DNA of 12,414 nucleotides from an uncultured Collinsella sp. (lineage in GTDB: Bacteria; Actinomycetota; Coriobacteriia; Coriobacteriales; Coriobacteriaceae). Positions 1-7,466 of this stretch are shown here, piece after piece. Below the pieces are notes generated by a model. The model had not been told where the DNA came from. It saw only the letters and a list, made by a program, of their open reading frames with translations, and searched no databases. Position 1 is the stretch's first letter; every line of letters starts with the position of its first letter. A program made the position numbers and the translations under genes. The stretch lies in the NCBI GenBank assembly GCA_900551305.1, contig URVK01000024.1, forward strand, positions 1 to 12,414. The letters are read 5' to 3'.

Positions 1-2
1 CG

Positions 3-242
3 CGCGACTGTCGGCCGGCCTCCCCCACCTTCGTGATCCTGCAGCCGTTCGGGTGTCTGCCCAACCATGTCGTGGGGCGCGGGCTCATCCATGCGCTCAA
101 GGAGCAGTATCCCACGGCGCAGTTCCTGCCGCTCGACTACGATCCCGACGTGAGCTTCGCCAACGTGGAGAACCGTCTTCAGATGCTCATCATGAACGCC
201 AAGGCGCAGGGGTGCGGTGAGGCGCATGGCGAGACCGCGTAA
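3..242 (+). CDS. 2-hydroxyacyl-CoA dehydratase activase-type protein, C-terminal end (5' partial)
   Basis: The reading frame is open from the window edge and ends with TAA at 240-242, so only the last 79 residues are visible. They contain the block QPFGCLPNHVVGRG, then a DYDP motif and NVENRLQMLI. This block is characteristic of the C-terminal end of the very large (well over 1000 residues) CoA-dehydratase activase proteins, in which a BadF/BcrA-type ATPase is fused to a HgdB-like region. Such proteins are common in strict anaerobes and are usually described as ATP-dependent activators of radical 2-hydroxyacyl-CoA dehydratases, although the true substrate of the large fused forms is unclear. 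The ATPase part lies outside the window and cannot be checked. The stop codon lies inside the following regulator gene, so the two are probably co-transcribed and translationally coupled. Family assignment is fairly secure; substrate is unknown. Confidence 0.75.
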   Translation, partial: RDCRPASPTFVILQPFGCLPNHVVGRGLIHALKEQYPTAQFLPLDYDPDVSFANVENRLQMLIMNAKAQGCGEAHGETA

Positions 243-915
243 GGACGCCGATGCGCCCGATGCACGCACCCGTATCATCGAGGCGTTTTGGGAGCTCATC
301 GAGAACAACAGCATCTTCGAGCTGTCGGTTGGCGAGGTGACCCGCGCCGCCCAGTGCAATCGCGGAACGTTTTACTACTATTTTCACGATTTCGATGAAC
401 TCGTCGCCATCGCCATAGCCCAGCTGCTGCAGGATAACGAGCTCATCACCGATGCCCTCTGGCATTTTTCGAGCGAGGGCGACCTTTCGGCGTTCGACCG
501 GCGCGACGTCCGCTGCCTGCTGCGGCGCATCGTCATCACCATGAGGGCGGGTGCCGCCGAGCAGGTCGTGCAGGGCATCCATACGATCATCATCGACCGC
601 GTGAGAGAGATCGTCCACCCCGACGGAGAAGAGCTCAAGGCAGATTCGAGCTTTGCGGTGGGCTTTCTGGTCTCGGGCATCATGGGCTTTGTGATGGCGG
701 TCGGCTTTGCCCGGGAGGGCGGCGAGGAGATAGACCTCGAGCAGCCGGGGGACAGCGCGTGCGCGTACCTGAGGGCGGTCGCCATGCAGACGGTGGAAAC
801 GGTCGCGCAAGTCGAGGGCGTCGATACATCCGAGCTGCTCGAACGCGTCTCCAAGGAGGCCGATGCCTATCGCGCATCGCGTGCGACGAGTCCCGACGTG
901 GTGAAAGACGCCTAG
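226..915 (+). CDS. TetR/AcrR-family transcriptional regulator
   Basis: This 229-residue protein has a typical TetR N-terminal DNA-binding domain at about residues 11-60: a first helix (RTRIIEAFWELI), then the helix-turn-helix with VGEVTRAAQCNRGTFYYYF and the usual Tyr/Phe run before the domain boundary. The remaining ~165 residues form a helical ligand-binding domain that I cannot match to a specific effector; it includes a hydrophobic stretch at about 143-161 that looks like a buried helix rather than a membrane segment. I chose the ATG at 226 because MARPRK is a common TetR start and GGTGAG lies 5 bases upstream; an in-frame GTG at 217 would add three residues. The gene overlaps the upstream activase gene by 17 bases, suggesting coupling. 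TetR proteins often control themselves and neighbours, so the activase gene is a plausible target, but that is inference. Confidence 0.9.
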   Translation: MARPRKDADAPDARTRIIEAFWELIENNSIFELSVGEVTRAAQCNRGTFYYYFHDFDELVAIAIAQLLQDNELITDALWHFSSEGDLSAFDRRDVRCLLRRIVITMRAGAAEQVVQGIHTIIIDRVREIVHPDGEELKADSSFAVGFLVSGIMGFVMAVGFAREGGEEIDLEQPGDSACAYLRAVAMQTVETVAQVEGVDTSELLERVSKEADAYRASRATSPDVVKDA

Positions 916-940
916 GGTTTCTCTTGCGGGGCGCCTGTCG

Positions 941-968
941 CGCATCGCGCGGTGAGTCCCGCGATGCG
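941..968. repeat. 9-bp perfect inverted repeat after the tetR gene
   Basis: CGCATCGCG at 941-949 is matched by its exact reverse complement CGCGATGCG at 960-968, separated by 10 bases. It lies 26 bases after the tetR stop. There is no T-run after it, so it is a poor intrinsic terminator; it could be an RNA hairpin at the end of the tetR transcript or a protein-binding palindrome upstream of clpC. Function unknown. Confidence 0.45.
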
Positions 969-996
969 GTCATAACCTGCATTCATGTGAGCCGGG

Positions 997-1025
997 TTTA
1001 TAGATATTCCTCCAGCTGTTAACAT
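997..1025 (+). promoter_or_regulatory. Candidate clpC promoter
   Basis: TTTATA (997-1002) and TAACAT (1020-1025) have a 17-base spacer and each match four of six positions of the sigma-70-type consensus. The stretch is A+T-rich against a G+C-rich background. An alternative -10 (TATAGA, 999-1004) lacks a good -35. No HAIR-type or CtsR-type operator is recognisable. This is a weak prediction from sequence alone. Confidence 0.3.
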
Positions 1026-1048
1026 AGACAACCTGTGGGTAAAGAGAC

Positions 1049-1076
1049 AAAAGCGCCGCCGACGGGCGGGCGTTTT
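1049..1076 (+). terminator. Hairpin with T-tail in the clpC leader (terminator or attenuator)
   Basis: AAAAGCGCCGCC (1049-1060) pairs with GGGCGGGCGTTTT (1064-1076) around a short loop. About 11 base pairs form, with one bulged G on each side, and the right arm ends in TTTT. It ends 31 bases before the clpC ATG and downstream of the only candidate promoter. It may simply terminate upstream tetR transcription, or it may be a leader structure that clpC transcripts must read through. Confidence 0.45.
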
Positions 1077-1107
1077 GATTTCGATGAACTCATGTAAGGA
1101 AACGAGC

Positions 1108-3804
1108 ATGTTAGATAGATTTACCGATCGAGCGCGCAAGGTCATGTCGATGGCCAAACAGGAGGCGCTCGATCTGCACTCAAATAAGGTGGGCACCGAG
1201 CACCTGCTGCTCGCACTCGCCAAGGAGGACGAGGGTATCGCTGCCGAGGCGCTGCGCTCACTTGATATCTCCTACGACGACATCATGGACACCCTCAAGG
1301 AGGTCCAGACCACGGTTCCCGAGCCCTGTGAGGAGACCGAGGCGGCCAAGCTCGCCTTTACGCCGCTCGTCATTAGCGTGATGGAGCGTTCATTCCGCGT
1401 GGCGCGTGAGAACAACCAGACCTACGTGTCGACCGAGCACTTGCTGATCGGCATCGTCGAAGAGGGCAACGGCATGGCCATGGACATTCTCATGCGCCTG
1501 GGCGTGTCGTCCGCTTCCATTAAAAAGGCCATCGAAAAGCTTACCGCCAAGGATCAGGACAAGAAGCGTCCGCTCGCCGGAGCCGGCGCCGGTCGTCCCG
1601 GTGCGGGCCTGCCGTTCTTTAGCGGCTCGGACGCCTCGCAGCAAAAGGGGAGCGGCACCGACACGCTTAAGCAGTTCGCCACCAACCTCACGCAGAAGGC
1701 GCGCGATGGCGAGCTCGACCCTGTAATTGGTCGCGAAAAGGAAGTCCAGCGTATGATGGAGATCCTTTCGCGCCGCACCAAGAACAACCCGCTTATCCTG
1801 GGCGATCCCGGCGTGGGCAAGACGGCCATCGTCGAGGGCCTGGCGCAGCAGATCGCTGCCGGCAACGTGCCCGAGAACCTCATGAACCAGAACATCTGGA
1901 CGCTCGACCTGCCGGGCCTCGTTGCGGGCGCCAAGTATCGCGGTGAGTTTGAGGAGCGCCTCAAGAACGTGATCCAGGAGGCCACCGAGGCTGACGACGT
2001 CATCCTGTTTATTGACGAGATGCACACCATCATCGGTGCCGGTTCTGCCGAGGGCTCCATCGACGCGAGCTCCATGCTCAAGCCCGTGCTTGCGCGCGGT
2101 GCCTTCCAGATTATCGGCGCCACCACGGCCGAGGAATTCCGTAAGTACCTCACCAAGGATCCGGCCTTTGAGCGTCGCTTCCAGACCATCGATGTCGAGG
2201 AGCCGAGCGTCGAGGACACGGTCAAGATCCTGACCGCGCTCAAGCCGCGCTACGAGGAGCACCACCATGTGCGCTATACGCAGGGTGCTATCGAGGCCGC
2301 CGCGAACCTTTCCAACCGCTACATTCAGGACCGCTTCCTGCCTGATAAGGCCATCGACCTCATTGACGAGGCCGGCGCCCGCGCCCGCATCGCCGCCAAC
2401 GAGGGCCGCACCCTGGGCGCCGACTACGCCTCGCCGGATCCTCCCCCGGCCCACCCGCGGCCGGAGCCGGTGCGCGAGGCCGAGCATCGCGTGGAGGAGC
2501 TCAAGGCCGCCGCACAGGAGGCCACCGAGAGCGACGACATGAACAAGGCCGCCGAGATCACCGAGCAGCAGAAGGCCGCTGAGATTGAGCTCGCCGAGGC
2601 CAAGGCCGCCTGGACCGCCGAGCTCGACGCCAGCCCGCTCACCATCGACGTGAGTCAGATTGCCGACATCGTGTCCGTGACCTCTGGCGTGCCGGTTTCC
2701 TCGCTCACCGAGAGCGAGAGCCGGCGCCTGCTGCAGACCGAAAGCGTGCTCAAGACGCGCATCATCGGCCAGGATGAGGCAGTCGAGGCAGTTGCCAAGG
2801 CCGTACGCCGCAGCCGCTCGCCGCTCAAGGATCCGCGTCGCCCCGGCGGCAGCTTTATCTTCCTGGGTCCCACCGGCACGGGCAAGACCGAGCTCGCCAA
2901 GACGCTCGCCGAGTACCTCTTTGGCAGCAAGGATGCGCTCATCAGCTTCGACATGTCCGAGTTCGGTAGCGAGTTCGAGGTCTCCAAGCTCATCGGTAGC
3001 CCTCCGGGTTACGTCGGTCACGACGAGGGCGGCCAGCTCACCAAGGCCGTTCGTCGTCACCCGTACTCGGTCGTGCTGTTCGACGAGATCGAGAAGGCGC
3101 ACCCCGATATCTTCAACATCTTGCTGCAGGTGCTGGAGGAGGGCCGCCTGACCGATAGCCAGGGCAAGACGGTCGACTTCCGCAACACCGTGATCATCAT
3201 GACGTCCAACGTGGGCGCCCGCGAGATTGCGCAGGATGCGAGCGTTGGCTTTGGCACCACCGGCGAGCAGGGTCTCACCTCGAGCGAGATCCGCGGCCGC
3301 GCGATGGGCGAACTCAAGCGCCTGTTCCGCCCCGAGCTGCTCAACCGTATCGATGACATCGTGGTGTTCCAGAAGCTCTCGGGTGAGAATCTCACCAAGA
3401 TCGCGCACCTGCTGGTGGACGACCTGCGTCAGCGTTTGATTGCCAACGGCATGAACATCAAGCTCACCGATGCGGCCTATGACAAGATCGTGGCCGAGGG
3501 CACCGACCTCACCAACGGTGCGCGTCCGCTGCGCCGTGCTATTCAAAAGCTTATCGAGGACCCGCTGTCCGAGGAGCTTCTGGCCGGCGAGTGGGGCGAG
3601 GGCGATACCGTCCTGTGCGACGTGGCCGATGGCAAGTTTGTCTTTAGCCACGGCACGGGCGAGATCCCGGCACCGCGTCCGGCGGGCACGCTCGGTGGCG
3701 ATACCGCCCCGGCGGCACCGCACACCGGCAACGTCGCGCCCGTGAGCGGCGGCGTGACCTCGGGCCCCGGCGGCATGATGCAAGCCGGTTCCGGCGCGCT
3801 GTAG
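1108..3804 (+). CDS. clpC: ClpC, AAA+ unfoldase of the Clp protease
   Basis: ClpC is a ring-forming ATPase that unfolds cytoplasmic proteins and feeds them to ClpP. In this 898-residue protein the order is: two Clp N-repeats (about 1-65 and 80-145); a Gly/Pro linker (155-182); D1 with Walker A GDPGVGKT (232-239), Walker B IDE (302-304), pore-loop Tyr277 and arginine fingers at 356-357; a coiled-coil M domain (about 455-505); D2 with Walker A GPTGTGKT (587-594), Walker B LFDE (657-660) and pore loop GYVG (634-637). The VGF loop at 713-715 is the expected ClpP contact. The start at 1108 has AAGGA 7 bases upstream; the frame runs 33 bases further up but without a better signal. Two features are unusual: about 20 extra, proline-rich residues before the M domain (near 430-455), and a disordered Gly/Pro/Ala tail (about 850-898), making it longer than the usual 810-850. 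No ctsR, mcsA or mcsB lies next to it. Confidence 0.96.
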   Translation: MLDRFTDRARKVMSMAKQEALDLHSNKVGTEHLLLALAKEDEGIAAEALRSLDISYDDIMDTLKEVQTTVPEPCEETEAAKLAFTPLVISVMERSFRVARENNQTYVSTEHLLIGIVEEGNGMAMDILMRLGVSSASIKKAIEKLTAKDQDKKRPLAGAGAGRPGAGLPFFSGSDASQQKGSGTDTLKQFATNLTQKARDGELDPVIGREKEVQRMMEILSRRTKNNPLILGDPGVGKTAIVEGLAQQIAAGNVPENLMNQNIWTLDLPGLVAGAKYRGEFEERLKNVIQEATEADDVILFIDEMHTIIGAGSAEGSIDASSMLKPVLARGAFQIIGATTAEEFRKYLTKDPAFERRFQTIDVEEPSVEDTVKILTALKPRYEEHHHVRYTQGAIEAAANLSNRYIQDRFLPDKAIDLIDEAGARARIAANEGRTLGADYASPDPPPAHPRPEPVREAEHRVEELKAAAQEATESDDMNKAAEITEQQKAAEIELAEAKAAWTAELDASPLTIDVSQIADIVSVTSGVPVSSLTESESRRLLQTESVLKTRIIGQDEAVEAVAKAVRRSRSPLKDPRRPGGSFIFLGPTGTGKTELAKTLAEYLFGSKDALISFDMSEFGSEFEVSKLIGSPPGYVGHDEGGQLTKAVRRHPYSVVLFDEIEKAHPDIFNILLQVLEEGRLTDSQGKTVDFRNTVIIMTSNVGAREIAQDASVGFGTTGEQGLTSSEIRGRAMGELKRLFRPELLNRIDDIVVFQKLSGENLTKIAHLLVDDLRQRLIANGMNIKLTDAAYDKIVAEGTDLTNGARPLRRAIQKLIEDPLSEELLAGEWGEGDTVLCDVADGKFVFSHGTGEIPAPRPAGTLGGDTAPAAPHTGNVAPVSGGVTSGPGGMMQAGSGAL

Positions 3805-3829
3805 GGTGTGGCGACAATTTGATCTGTGC

Positions 3830-3863
3830 AATCGAGGCGCTCTGGCAAGGGCGCCTCGATTTG
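3830..3863 (+). terminator. Intrinsic terminator after clpC
   Basis: AATCGAGGCGC (3830-3840) is followed, after a 10-base loop, by its perfect reverse complement GCGCCTCGATT (3851-3861). It starts 26 bases after the clpC stop. The T-tract is short, so termination may be partial, but an 11-bp perfect stem at this place is best explained as the clpC terminator. Confidence 0.7.
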
Positions 3864-3944
3864 TAGAGCTGCGAAGTTGTGACCGTTACGCTATGCGGTC
3901 CGCCGTTAGCCGATGATGCGAGGGCGCTCGGCGTTTTCGACTGG

Positions 3945-3973
3945 TTTATGCACGCAAAGTCTGGGAATATACA
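3945..3973 (+). promoter_or_regulatory. Candidate pepD promoter
   Basis: TATACA at 3968-3973 is a good -10 hexamer, preceded after 17 bases by a weak -35 (TTTATG, 3945-3950). It would start a transcript near 3980, giving a leader of about 40 bases before the pepD start. The gene lies after a terminator and therefore needs its own promoter. Prediction only. Confidence 0.4.
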
Positions 3974-4017
3974 AGTCGCATGTCTTACTGTCTAACCAGT
4001 TGCGCCAAGGAGGCACC

Positions 4018-5475
4018 ATGGACTACAAGATTACCGGCTACGAGCCCGCCCAGCTGTTCCATTTCTTTGAGGAGGTCAGCGCGATCCCCCGTGGTTCTGG
4101 CAACGAGAAGGGCATCAGCGATTTCCTGGTCGCGTTTGCCAAGGAGCGCGGTCTCGATGTGTATCAGGACGAGGTCTACAACGTCATCATTCGCAAGCCC
4201 GCATCTACCGGTGCCGAGAACGCCCCGACCGTGATGTTGCAGGGCCATATCGACATGGTGTGCGACAAGTTGGGCTCCGTTGAGCACGACTTTACGACCG
4301 ATGGTATCGACCTGGTCGTCAAGGATGGTGTCCTTACCGCCAACGGCACCACCCTGGGTGCCGACAACGGCATTGCCGTTGCGCTTATGCTTACCGTGCT
4401 CAACGATGATTCGATTGTCCATCCGGCCCTCGAGTGCGTATTCACCACCGACGAAGAGACTGGCCTGGTCGGCGCCGAGACGCTCGACAAGTCCCAGATC
4501 AGCGCCCGCACCATGATCAACCTTGACTCCGAGGAAGAGGGCGTTGCCACCGTCAGCTGCGCCGGCGGCGTCGTCGTTACCTACACCTGTCCCATCGTGC
4601 GCGAGCACAAGACCGGTAGCACCCTCACGCTCGACATCTCCGGCCTGCTCGGTGGTCACTCCGGCAGCGATATCCACTTGGAGCGCGGCAATGGCAACCT
4701 CATCATGGCCCGCATCATCGACCGCCTGATGGTCGCCGGCGAGCCCGCCATCGTCAGCTTCAACGGCGGCACTAAGGACAACGCCATCAACCGTGAGTGC
4801 AAGGCCGAGCTGGTTTACGCCGATCACGCTGCCGCCGAGGCCGCGGCCCAGATCGCAAAGGACATCATCGCCGACGTCACTGCCGAGCTCGAGGTCTTCG
4901 ACCCCGGCTTTACCTGCACCGTCGAGATTGCCGACGACGCCGAGGTCGAGGCCATGGACCAGAAGTCCGCGCTCGCCCTCATCCGCGCCCTGCGTCTTGC
5001 CCCTAACGGCGTGATTCGCCGCAACGTCGCCACCGACGGCTCCGTCGAGGTTTCCTCCAACATCGGTGTGGTTGCCACCTCTGACGACGAGGTCAAGATC
5101 ATGCTGTCCCCGCGCTCTTCGATCACCTCGCTGCAGAACGAGTTCAAGGACCGTCTGCAGACGCTGGCAGATGTCCTGGGCTTCGACGCCAAGTTCGAGT
5201 TCGAGTATCCCGGCTGGAGCTATGCCGAGCATTCGCCGGTCCGCGACGTCTTTGTCGAGAGCTATCGCGAGCTCTTTGGCTCCGAGCTGCGCATCGAGTC
5301 CATTCACGCCGGCCTTGAGTGCGGCCTGTTTGTCGAGGCCCTGCACGGCCTGGACGCCATCGCCGTGGGCCCGACGCTCTCCGATGTCCACACCCCGGAC
5401 GAGAGCATGGAGCTCGCTTCTGCCGAGCGCTTCTACGAGTTGCTCATCGACGTTCTCAAGCGTCTCGCTGCGTAA
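4018..5475 (+). CDS. pepD: Aminoacyl-histidine dipeptidase PepD (M20 family)
   Basis: PepD is a cytoplasmic zinc dipeptidase that cleaves Xaa-His and a broad range of other dipeptides, supplying free amino acids. The 485-residue length equals that of E. coli PepD. All metal and catalytic positions are visible: His77 and Asp79 in GHIDMV, bridging Asp116 in LGADNG, catalytic Glu146 with Glu147 in TDEETG, Asp170 in NLDSEE, and the final His458 in DVHTPDES. These sit at a steady offset of three from the E. coli residues as I remember them. The middle part (about 185-390) is the lid/dimerisation domain. The ATG at 4018 is preceded by a strong AAGGAGG at 4007-4013; the frame is open upstream to 3913 but without a comparable start signal. 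It stands alone between two terminators. M20 relatives with different specificity exist, but the full-length match to PepD is good. Confidence 0.95.
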   Translation: MDYKITGYEPAQLFHFFEEVSAIPRGSGNEKGISDFLVAFAKERGLDVYQDEVYNVIIRKPASTGAENAPTVMLQGHIDMVCDKLGSVEHDFTTDGIDLVVKDGVLTANGTTLGADNGIAVALMLTVLNDDSIVHPALECVFTTDEETGLVGAETLDKSQISARTMINLDSEEEGVATVSCAGGVVVTYTCPIVREHKTGSTLTLDISGLLGGHSGSDIHLERGNGNLIMARIIDRLMVAGEPAIVSFNGGTKDNAINRECKAELVYADHAAAEAAAQIAKDIIADVTAELEVFDPGFTCTVEIADDAEVEAMDQKSALALIRALRLAPNGVIRRNVATDGSVEVSSNIGVVATSDDEVKIMLSPRSSITSLQNEFKDRLQTLADVLGFDAKFEFEYPGWSYAEHSPVRDVFVESYRELFGSELRIESIHAGLECGLFVEALHGLDAIAVGPTLSDVHTPDESMELASAERFYELLIDVLKRLAA

Positions 5476-5481
5476 AGATTG

Positions 5482-5512
5482 CGCTAGCAGCAGTCCGAGC
5501 CACGTGCTAGCG
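5482..5512. repeat. Short inverted repeat after pepD
   Basis: CGCTAGCA (5482-5489) and TGCTAGCG (5505-5512) are exact reverse complements separated by 15 bases, starting 6 bases after the pepD stop. Each arm contains the self-palindrome GCTAGC. It could add a small hairpin to the pepD 3' end ahead of the strong terminator at 5531. Function unknown and possibly chance. Confidence 0.35.
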
Positions 5513-5530
5513 GATTGCAAATGACATTAC

Positions 5531-5578
5531 GAGAGGGGGCACCCGGTCTTTTGCGACAGGTGCCCCCTCTCTTCTTTT
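5531..5578 (+). terminator. Strong intrinsic terminator after pepD
   Basis: A 13-bp perfect stem, GAGAGGGGGCACC (5531-5543) with GGTGCCCCCTCTC (5559-5571), encloses a 15-base loop and is followed by TTCTTTT. It ends pepD transcription. hipA converges on it from the other strand; read that way the stem has no T-run, so it would be at best a weak terminator for hipBA. Confidence 0.9.
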
Positions 5579-5602
5579 AAGAAATGGGAAATTGATTGGC
5601 GT

Positions 5603-6907
5603 CTAGCCCATATCCGCCTTGATGAGGTCGAGGGTGCGCTGGCAGTTTTCGCGGACGGGCCCGAGCATATGTTCGCGCAGGTCCGCCATGCCGGGCAGGT
5701 CGGCGTATTCGTCCATGACCTCTTCCATGCAAATGGGTACCTCGTAGGCGAGGTCCATCATGGTTGTAAAGCAAAACTTCTCGGTTAGCCCGGCATCGGT
5801 GAGTGCCGCTTCCAGCACGGGGTCGCCTTCGCCATGGTATCGGCGGATGGCGTTGGGTCCGATGCGCCCAACACGATTCTCGCCGCCAACGCTCATGGCA
5901 AGGCGTGCCCGACGTCGCATGCGCTCATACGCCAAACCCGACGCGACATCGTACATACGAGCCATCATGGCCGTGCCGCCGTTTCCGAGTAGCAGGGAAT
6001 AGTTTTTCGCATGCGCATCCGGTGCGCCGATAATGGCGTTGAAGAACAGTATCTGCGTAAACAGATACAGGTTAAGTTGATGGTGGCTCGTGTTTACGAG
6101 GAGCTCTTGAATATCGCGGGTGGTCGGGCCGCCGTCTGCCGTGTACTTTTGGGCGGGCATCACCCCAAGTGCCTGACAGAGGTCTTCTTGATGTAGGCGC
6201 CTGATCGTTCCGTCTTCGACTTTCACGCGGTCATAGCGCTCAACAATGAGGGCAGGTTCGTCCTCAAACATACGATATTCGACGTTTGCCGTTGCGATAC
6301 CGGCGCGCTGGGCGCTTTTCATGCAGACAAACTCATTGAGAGCCTCGAGTTTAAATCCGATAACACCATTTTTGAAAATATGCGTCGTGGGCGAGGAGCC
6401 CACGCATTCGCACCAGCGACCGTCTATGAGTGCGAGAGCGAACTTGCCCTGGTTGCCTCCGAGTGACCAACTTTCATCTAGACCCATCCACGATGCATCG
6501 CGGTCATCTCTGATCGACTTGAGGCGGAGAGCAATTTCGTGGTCGTCTATAGGGCGGTATTCGCCGGCGCGATGCAGGACGGCGTCGGCATCTTCTTCGG
6601 CACAAAACTGCACTCCGCCCGGACAGTCGAGTCCGATATGGCTGAGCAACGCAACGGGGTTGTTGGGCCTAACGTCGAATTCGGTGGCAATCGCTTTTCG
6701 TTGGTCCTCGCTGTCGGGTAGAAGGCCAAACAGGTACGGATTCATGACCTGTTGTCCGTATGTGCGATTCGATACGGGTATGTTGGTCGATAGGGCTGGC
6801 CCGTCATAGTCATGATCGTAGGTAAAGCTGATAAGACCGTTCTCATCTTGCGTGAGCGTTCCCGCAGGTACGCCGCAAATAATGGTCCGAAGTGATGTTC
6901 TGGCCAT
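5603..6907 (-). CDS. hipA: HipA-family serine/threonine kinase toxin
   Basis: HipA toxins are protein kinases that halt growth; the E. coli type phosphorylates glutamyl-tRNA synthetase. This 434-residue protein has the full fold: an N-terminal domain (about 10-101) ending in CPGGVQF; a glycine-rich phosphate-binding segment SLGGNQGKF (148-156), whose Ser148 matches the autophosphorylated Ser150 of E. coli HipA; the ATP-binding lysine in HIFK (Lys179); EDLCQALG (241-248); the catalytic loop APDAHAKN with Asp297; and the magnesium-binding Asp320 in MYDVASG. No key residue is missing, so the kinase looks intact. The ATG at 6907 lies 3 bases beyond the hipB stop, with GAAGGG within the end of hipB as ribosome-binding site: a two-gene operon with coupled translation. 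Codon use looks less G+C-biased than in the flanking housekeeping genes, which fits acquisition by transfer. The cellular target cannot be read from sequence. Confidence 0.93.
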   Translation of the reverse strand: MARTSLRTIICGVPAGTLTQDENGLISFTYDHDYDGPALSTNIPVSNRTYGQQVMNPYLFGLLPDSEDQRKAIATEFDVRPNNPVALLSHIGLDCPGGVQFCAEEDADAVLHRAGEYRPIDDHEIALRLKSIRDDRDASWMGLDESWSLGGNQGKFALALIDGRWCECVGSSPTTHIFKNGVIGFKLEALNEFVCMKSAQRAGIATANVEYRMFEDEPALIVERYDRVKVEDGTIRRLHQEDLCQALGVMPAQKYTADGGPTTRDIQELLVNTSHHQLNLYLFTQILFFNAIIGAPDAHAKNYSLLLGNGGTAMMARMYDVASGLAYERMRRRARLAMSVGGENRVGRIGPNAIRRYHGEGDPVLEAALTDAGLTEKFCFTTMMDLAYEVPICMEEVMDEYADLPGMADLREHMLGPVRENCQRTLDLIKADMG

Positions 6908-6910
6908 TGG

Positions 6911-7381
6911 CTATTTCCCTTCGGGCTTGGTTTGGTTAGATGCGTTTGCGGCAATCGAGACTCCGAGATTGGACATGGCGAAATCGGCGAAGACCTCGTC
7001 GTAGAGTGCGGATGTAAAGGGGGCATCTGCAAGAGCCGGAATGGCGGTACTACGACGGTTGCGATGATGAGGACGTTGAGTGTGATGGCGCCTGGGGATG
7101 CTGCGAGGCAGCGGATTGGCATGCGGGGCGTCGACTGGTCGCTCGTTTTTTGCTTCGCCGATATCCCCTTGAGCGGCGAGTGCCAGTCCAAGAGCATTGA
7201 AAATCGTCAGCAACTTGTCGAGTCGAATGCCGGTGGCGTCTCCTAGCTCGAGCGATGCGAGCAAGCGCTCCGAAACACCGGCTTTTTTAGCGAGGGTTGC
7301 ACGGGTGAGACCCTGAGCCTCGCGTGCCTGGCGCACGTAGATGCCAGCTTGGCGCGGTGTGGTGATGGGAAGGGTGCCCAC
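6911..7381 (-). CDS. hipB: HipB-like XRE antitoxin and repressor
   Basis: HipB proteins bind and neutralise HipA and, as dimers, repress their own operon. Residues about 12-70 form an XRE helix-turn-helix domain (VRQAREAQGLTRATLAKKAG, then SERLLASLELG and a final helix LDKLLTIFNALGLAL). At 156 residues it is much longer than the 88-residue E. coli HipB. The extra part contains an Arg/His/Pro-rich stretch at about 93-111 and then a more normal segment ADAPFTSALYDEVFADFAMSN (split here only by reading, residues 118-138) that may contact HipA. The start is GTG at 7381, with AGGAG at 7388-7392 six bases upstream. Immediately before it lie three similar operator-like sites, as expected for an autorepressor. 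The Arg/His stretch could be a genuine linker or the trace of two compensating frameshifts. Confidence 0.88.
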   Translation of the reverse strand: MGTLPITTPRQAGIYVRQAREAQGLTRATLAKKAGVSERLLASLELGDATGIRLDKLLTIFNALGLALAAQGDIGEAKNERPVDAPHANPLPRSIPRRHHTQRPHHRNRRSTAIPALADAPFTSALYDEVFADFAMSNLGVSIAANASNQTKPEGK

Positions 7382-7395
7382 GGTGATCTCCTAAC

Positions 7396-7411
7396 GTGCA
7401 GACTTTTGCAT
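7396..7411 (-). promoter_or_regulatory. hipBA operator-like site 1
   Basis: The site reads GTGCAGACTTTTGCAT on the + strand: half-sites (A/G)TGCA and TGCAT around six bases. It is the reverse complement of site 2 over 15 bases (7397-7411 against 7423-7437). It lies between the predicted transcription start and the hipB ribosome-binding site. Binding by HipB is inferred from position and symmetry. Confidence 0.75.
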
Positions 7412-7414
7412 ATC

Positions 7415-7443
7415 AGTATGACATGCAAAAGTCTGCATGAAAA
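7415..7443 (-). promoter_or_regulatory. Predicted hipBA promoter
   Basis: Read on the - strand, TTTTCA (7438-7443) and CATACT (7415-7420) are a -35 and -10 pair, four of six matches or better, with exactly 17 bases between. Operator-like site 2 fills the spacer, so a bound dimer would block RNA polymerase. The start would be near 7408, a leader of about 27 bases. Confidence 0.55.
7423..7438 (-). promoter_or_regulatory. hipBA operator-like site 2
   Basis: ATGCAAAAGTCTGCAT has perfect ATGCA/TGCAT half-sites around six bases. It forms a 15-bp perfect inverted repeat with site 1 and a direct repeat with site 3 (17 of 18 bases, 7423-7440 against 7451-7468). It sits between the predicted -35 and -10. 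Confidence 0.8.
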
Positions 7444-7450
7444 GGGCTTA

Positions 7451-7466
7451 TGCAAAACTCTGCATG
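7451..7466 (-). promoter_or_regulatory. hipBA operator-like site 3
   Basis: ATGCAAAACTCTGCAT differs from site 2 by one base in the centre. Site centres are 27 and 28 bases apart, so all three fall at nearly the same helical spacing, which favours cooperative binding. Site 3 lies upstream of the predicted -35 and within the gap after mntP. Confidence 0.8.

Noticed and set aside
190..945. 251-codon open frame antisense to the tetR gene
   Set aside because: No recognisable domain; the sense frame has a textbook TetR helix-turn-helix.
1390..3831. Very long open frame (813 codons) antisense to clpC
   Set aside because: It is the mirror of a G+C-rich gene with strong codon bias; its translation is low-complexity and matches no family, while the sense strand is unmistakable ClpC.
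3985..5520. 511-codon open frame antisense to pepD
   Set aside because: Same codon-bias shadow; the sense strand has all PepD active-site residues and a strong ribosome-binding site.
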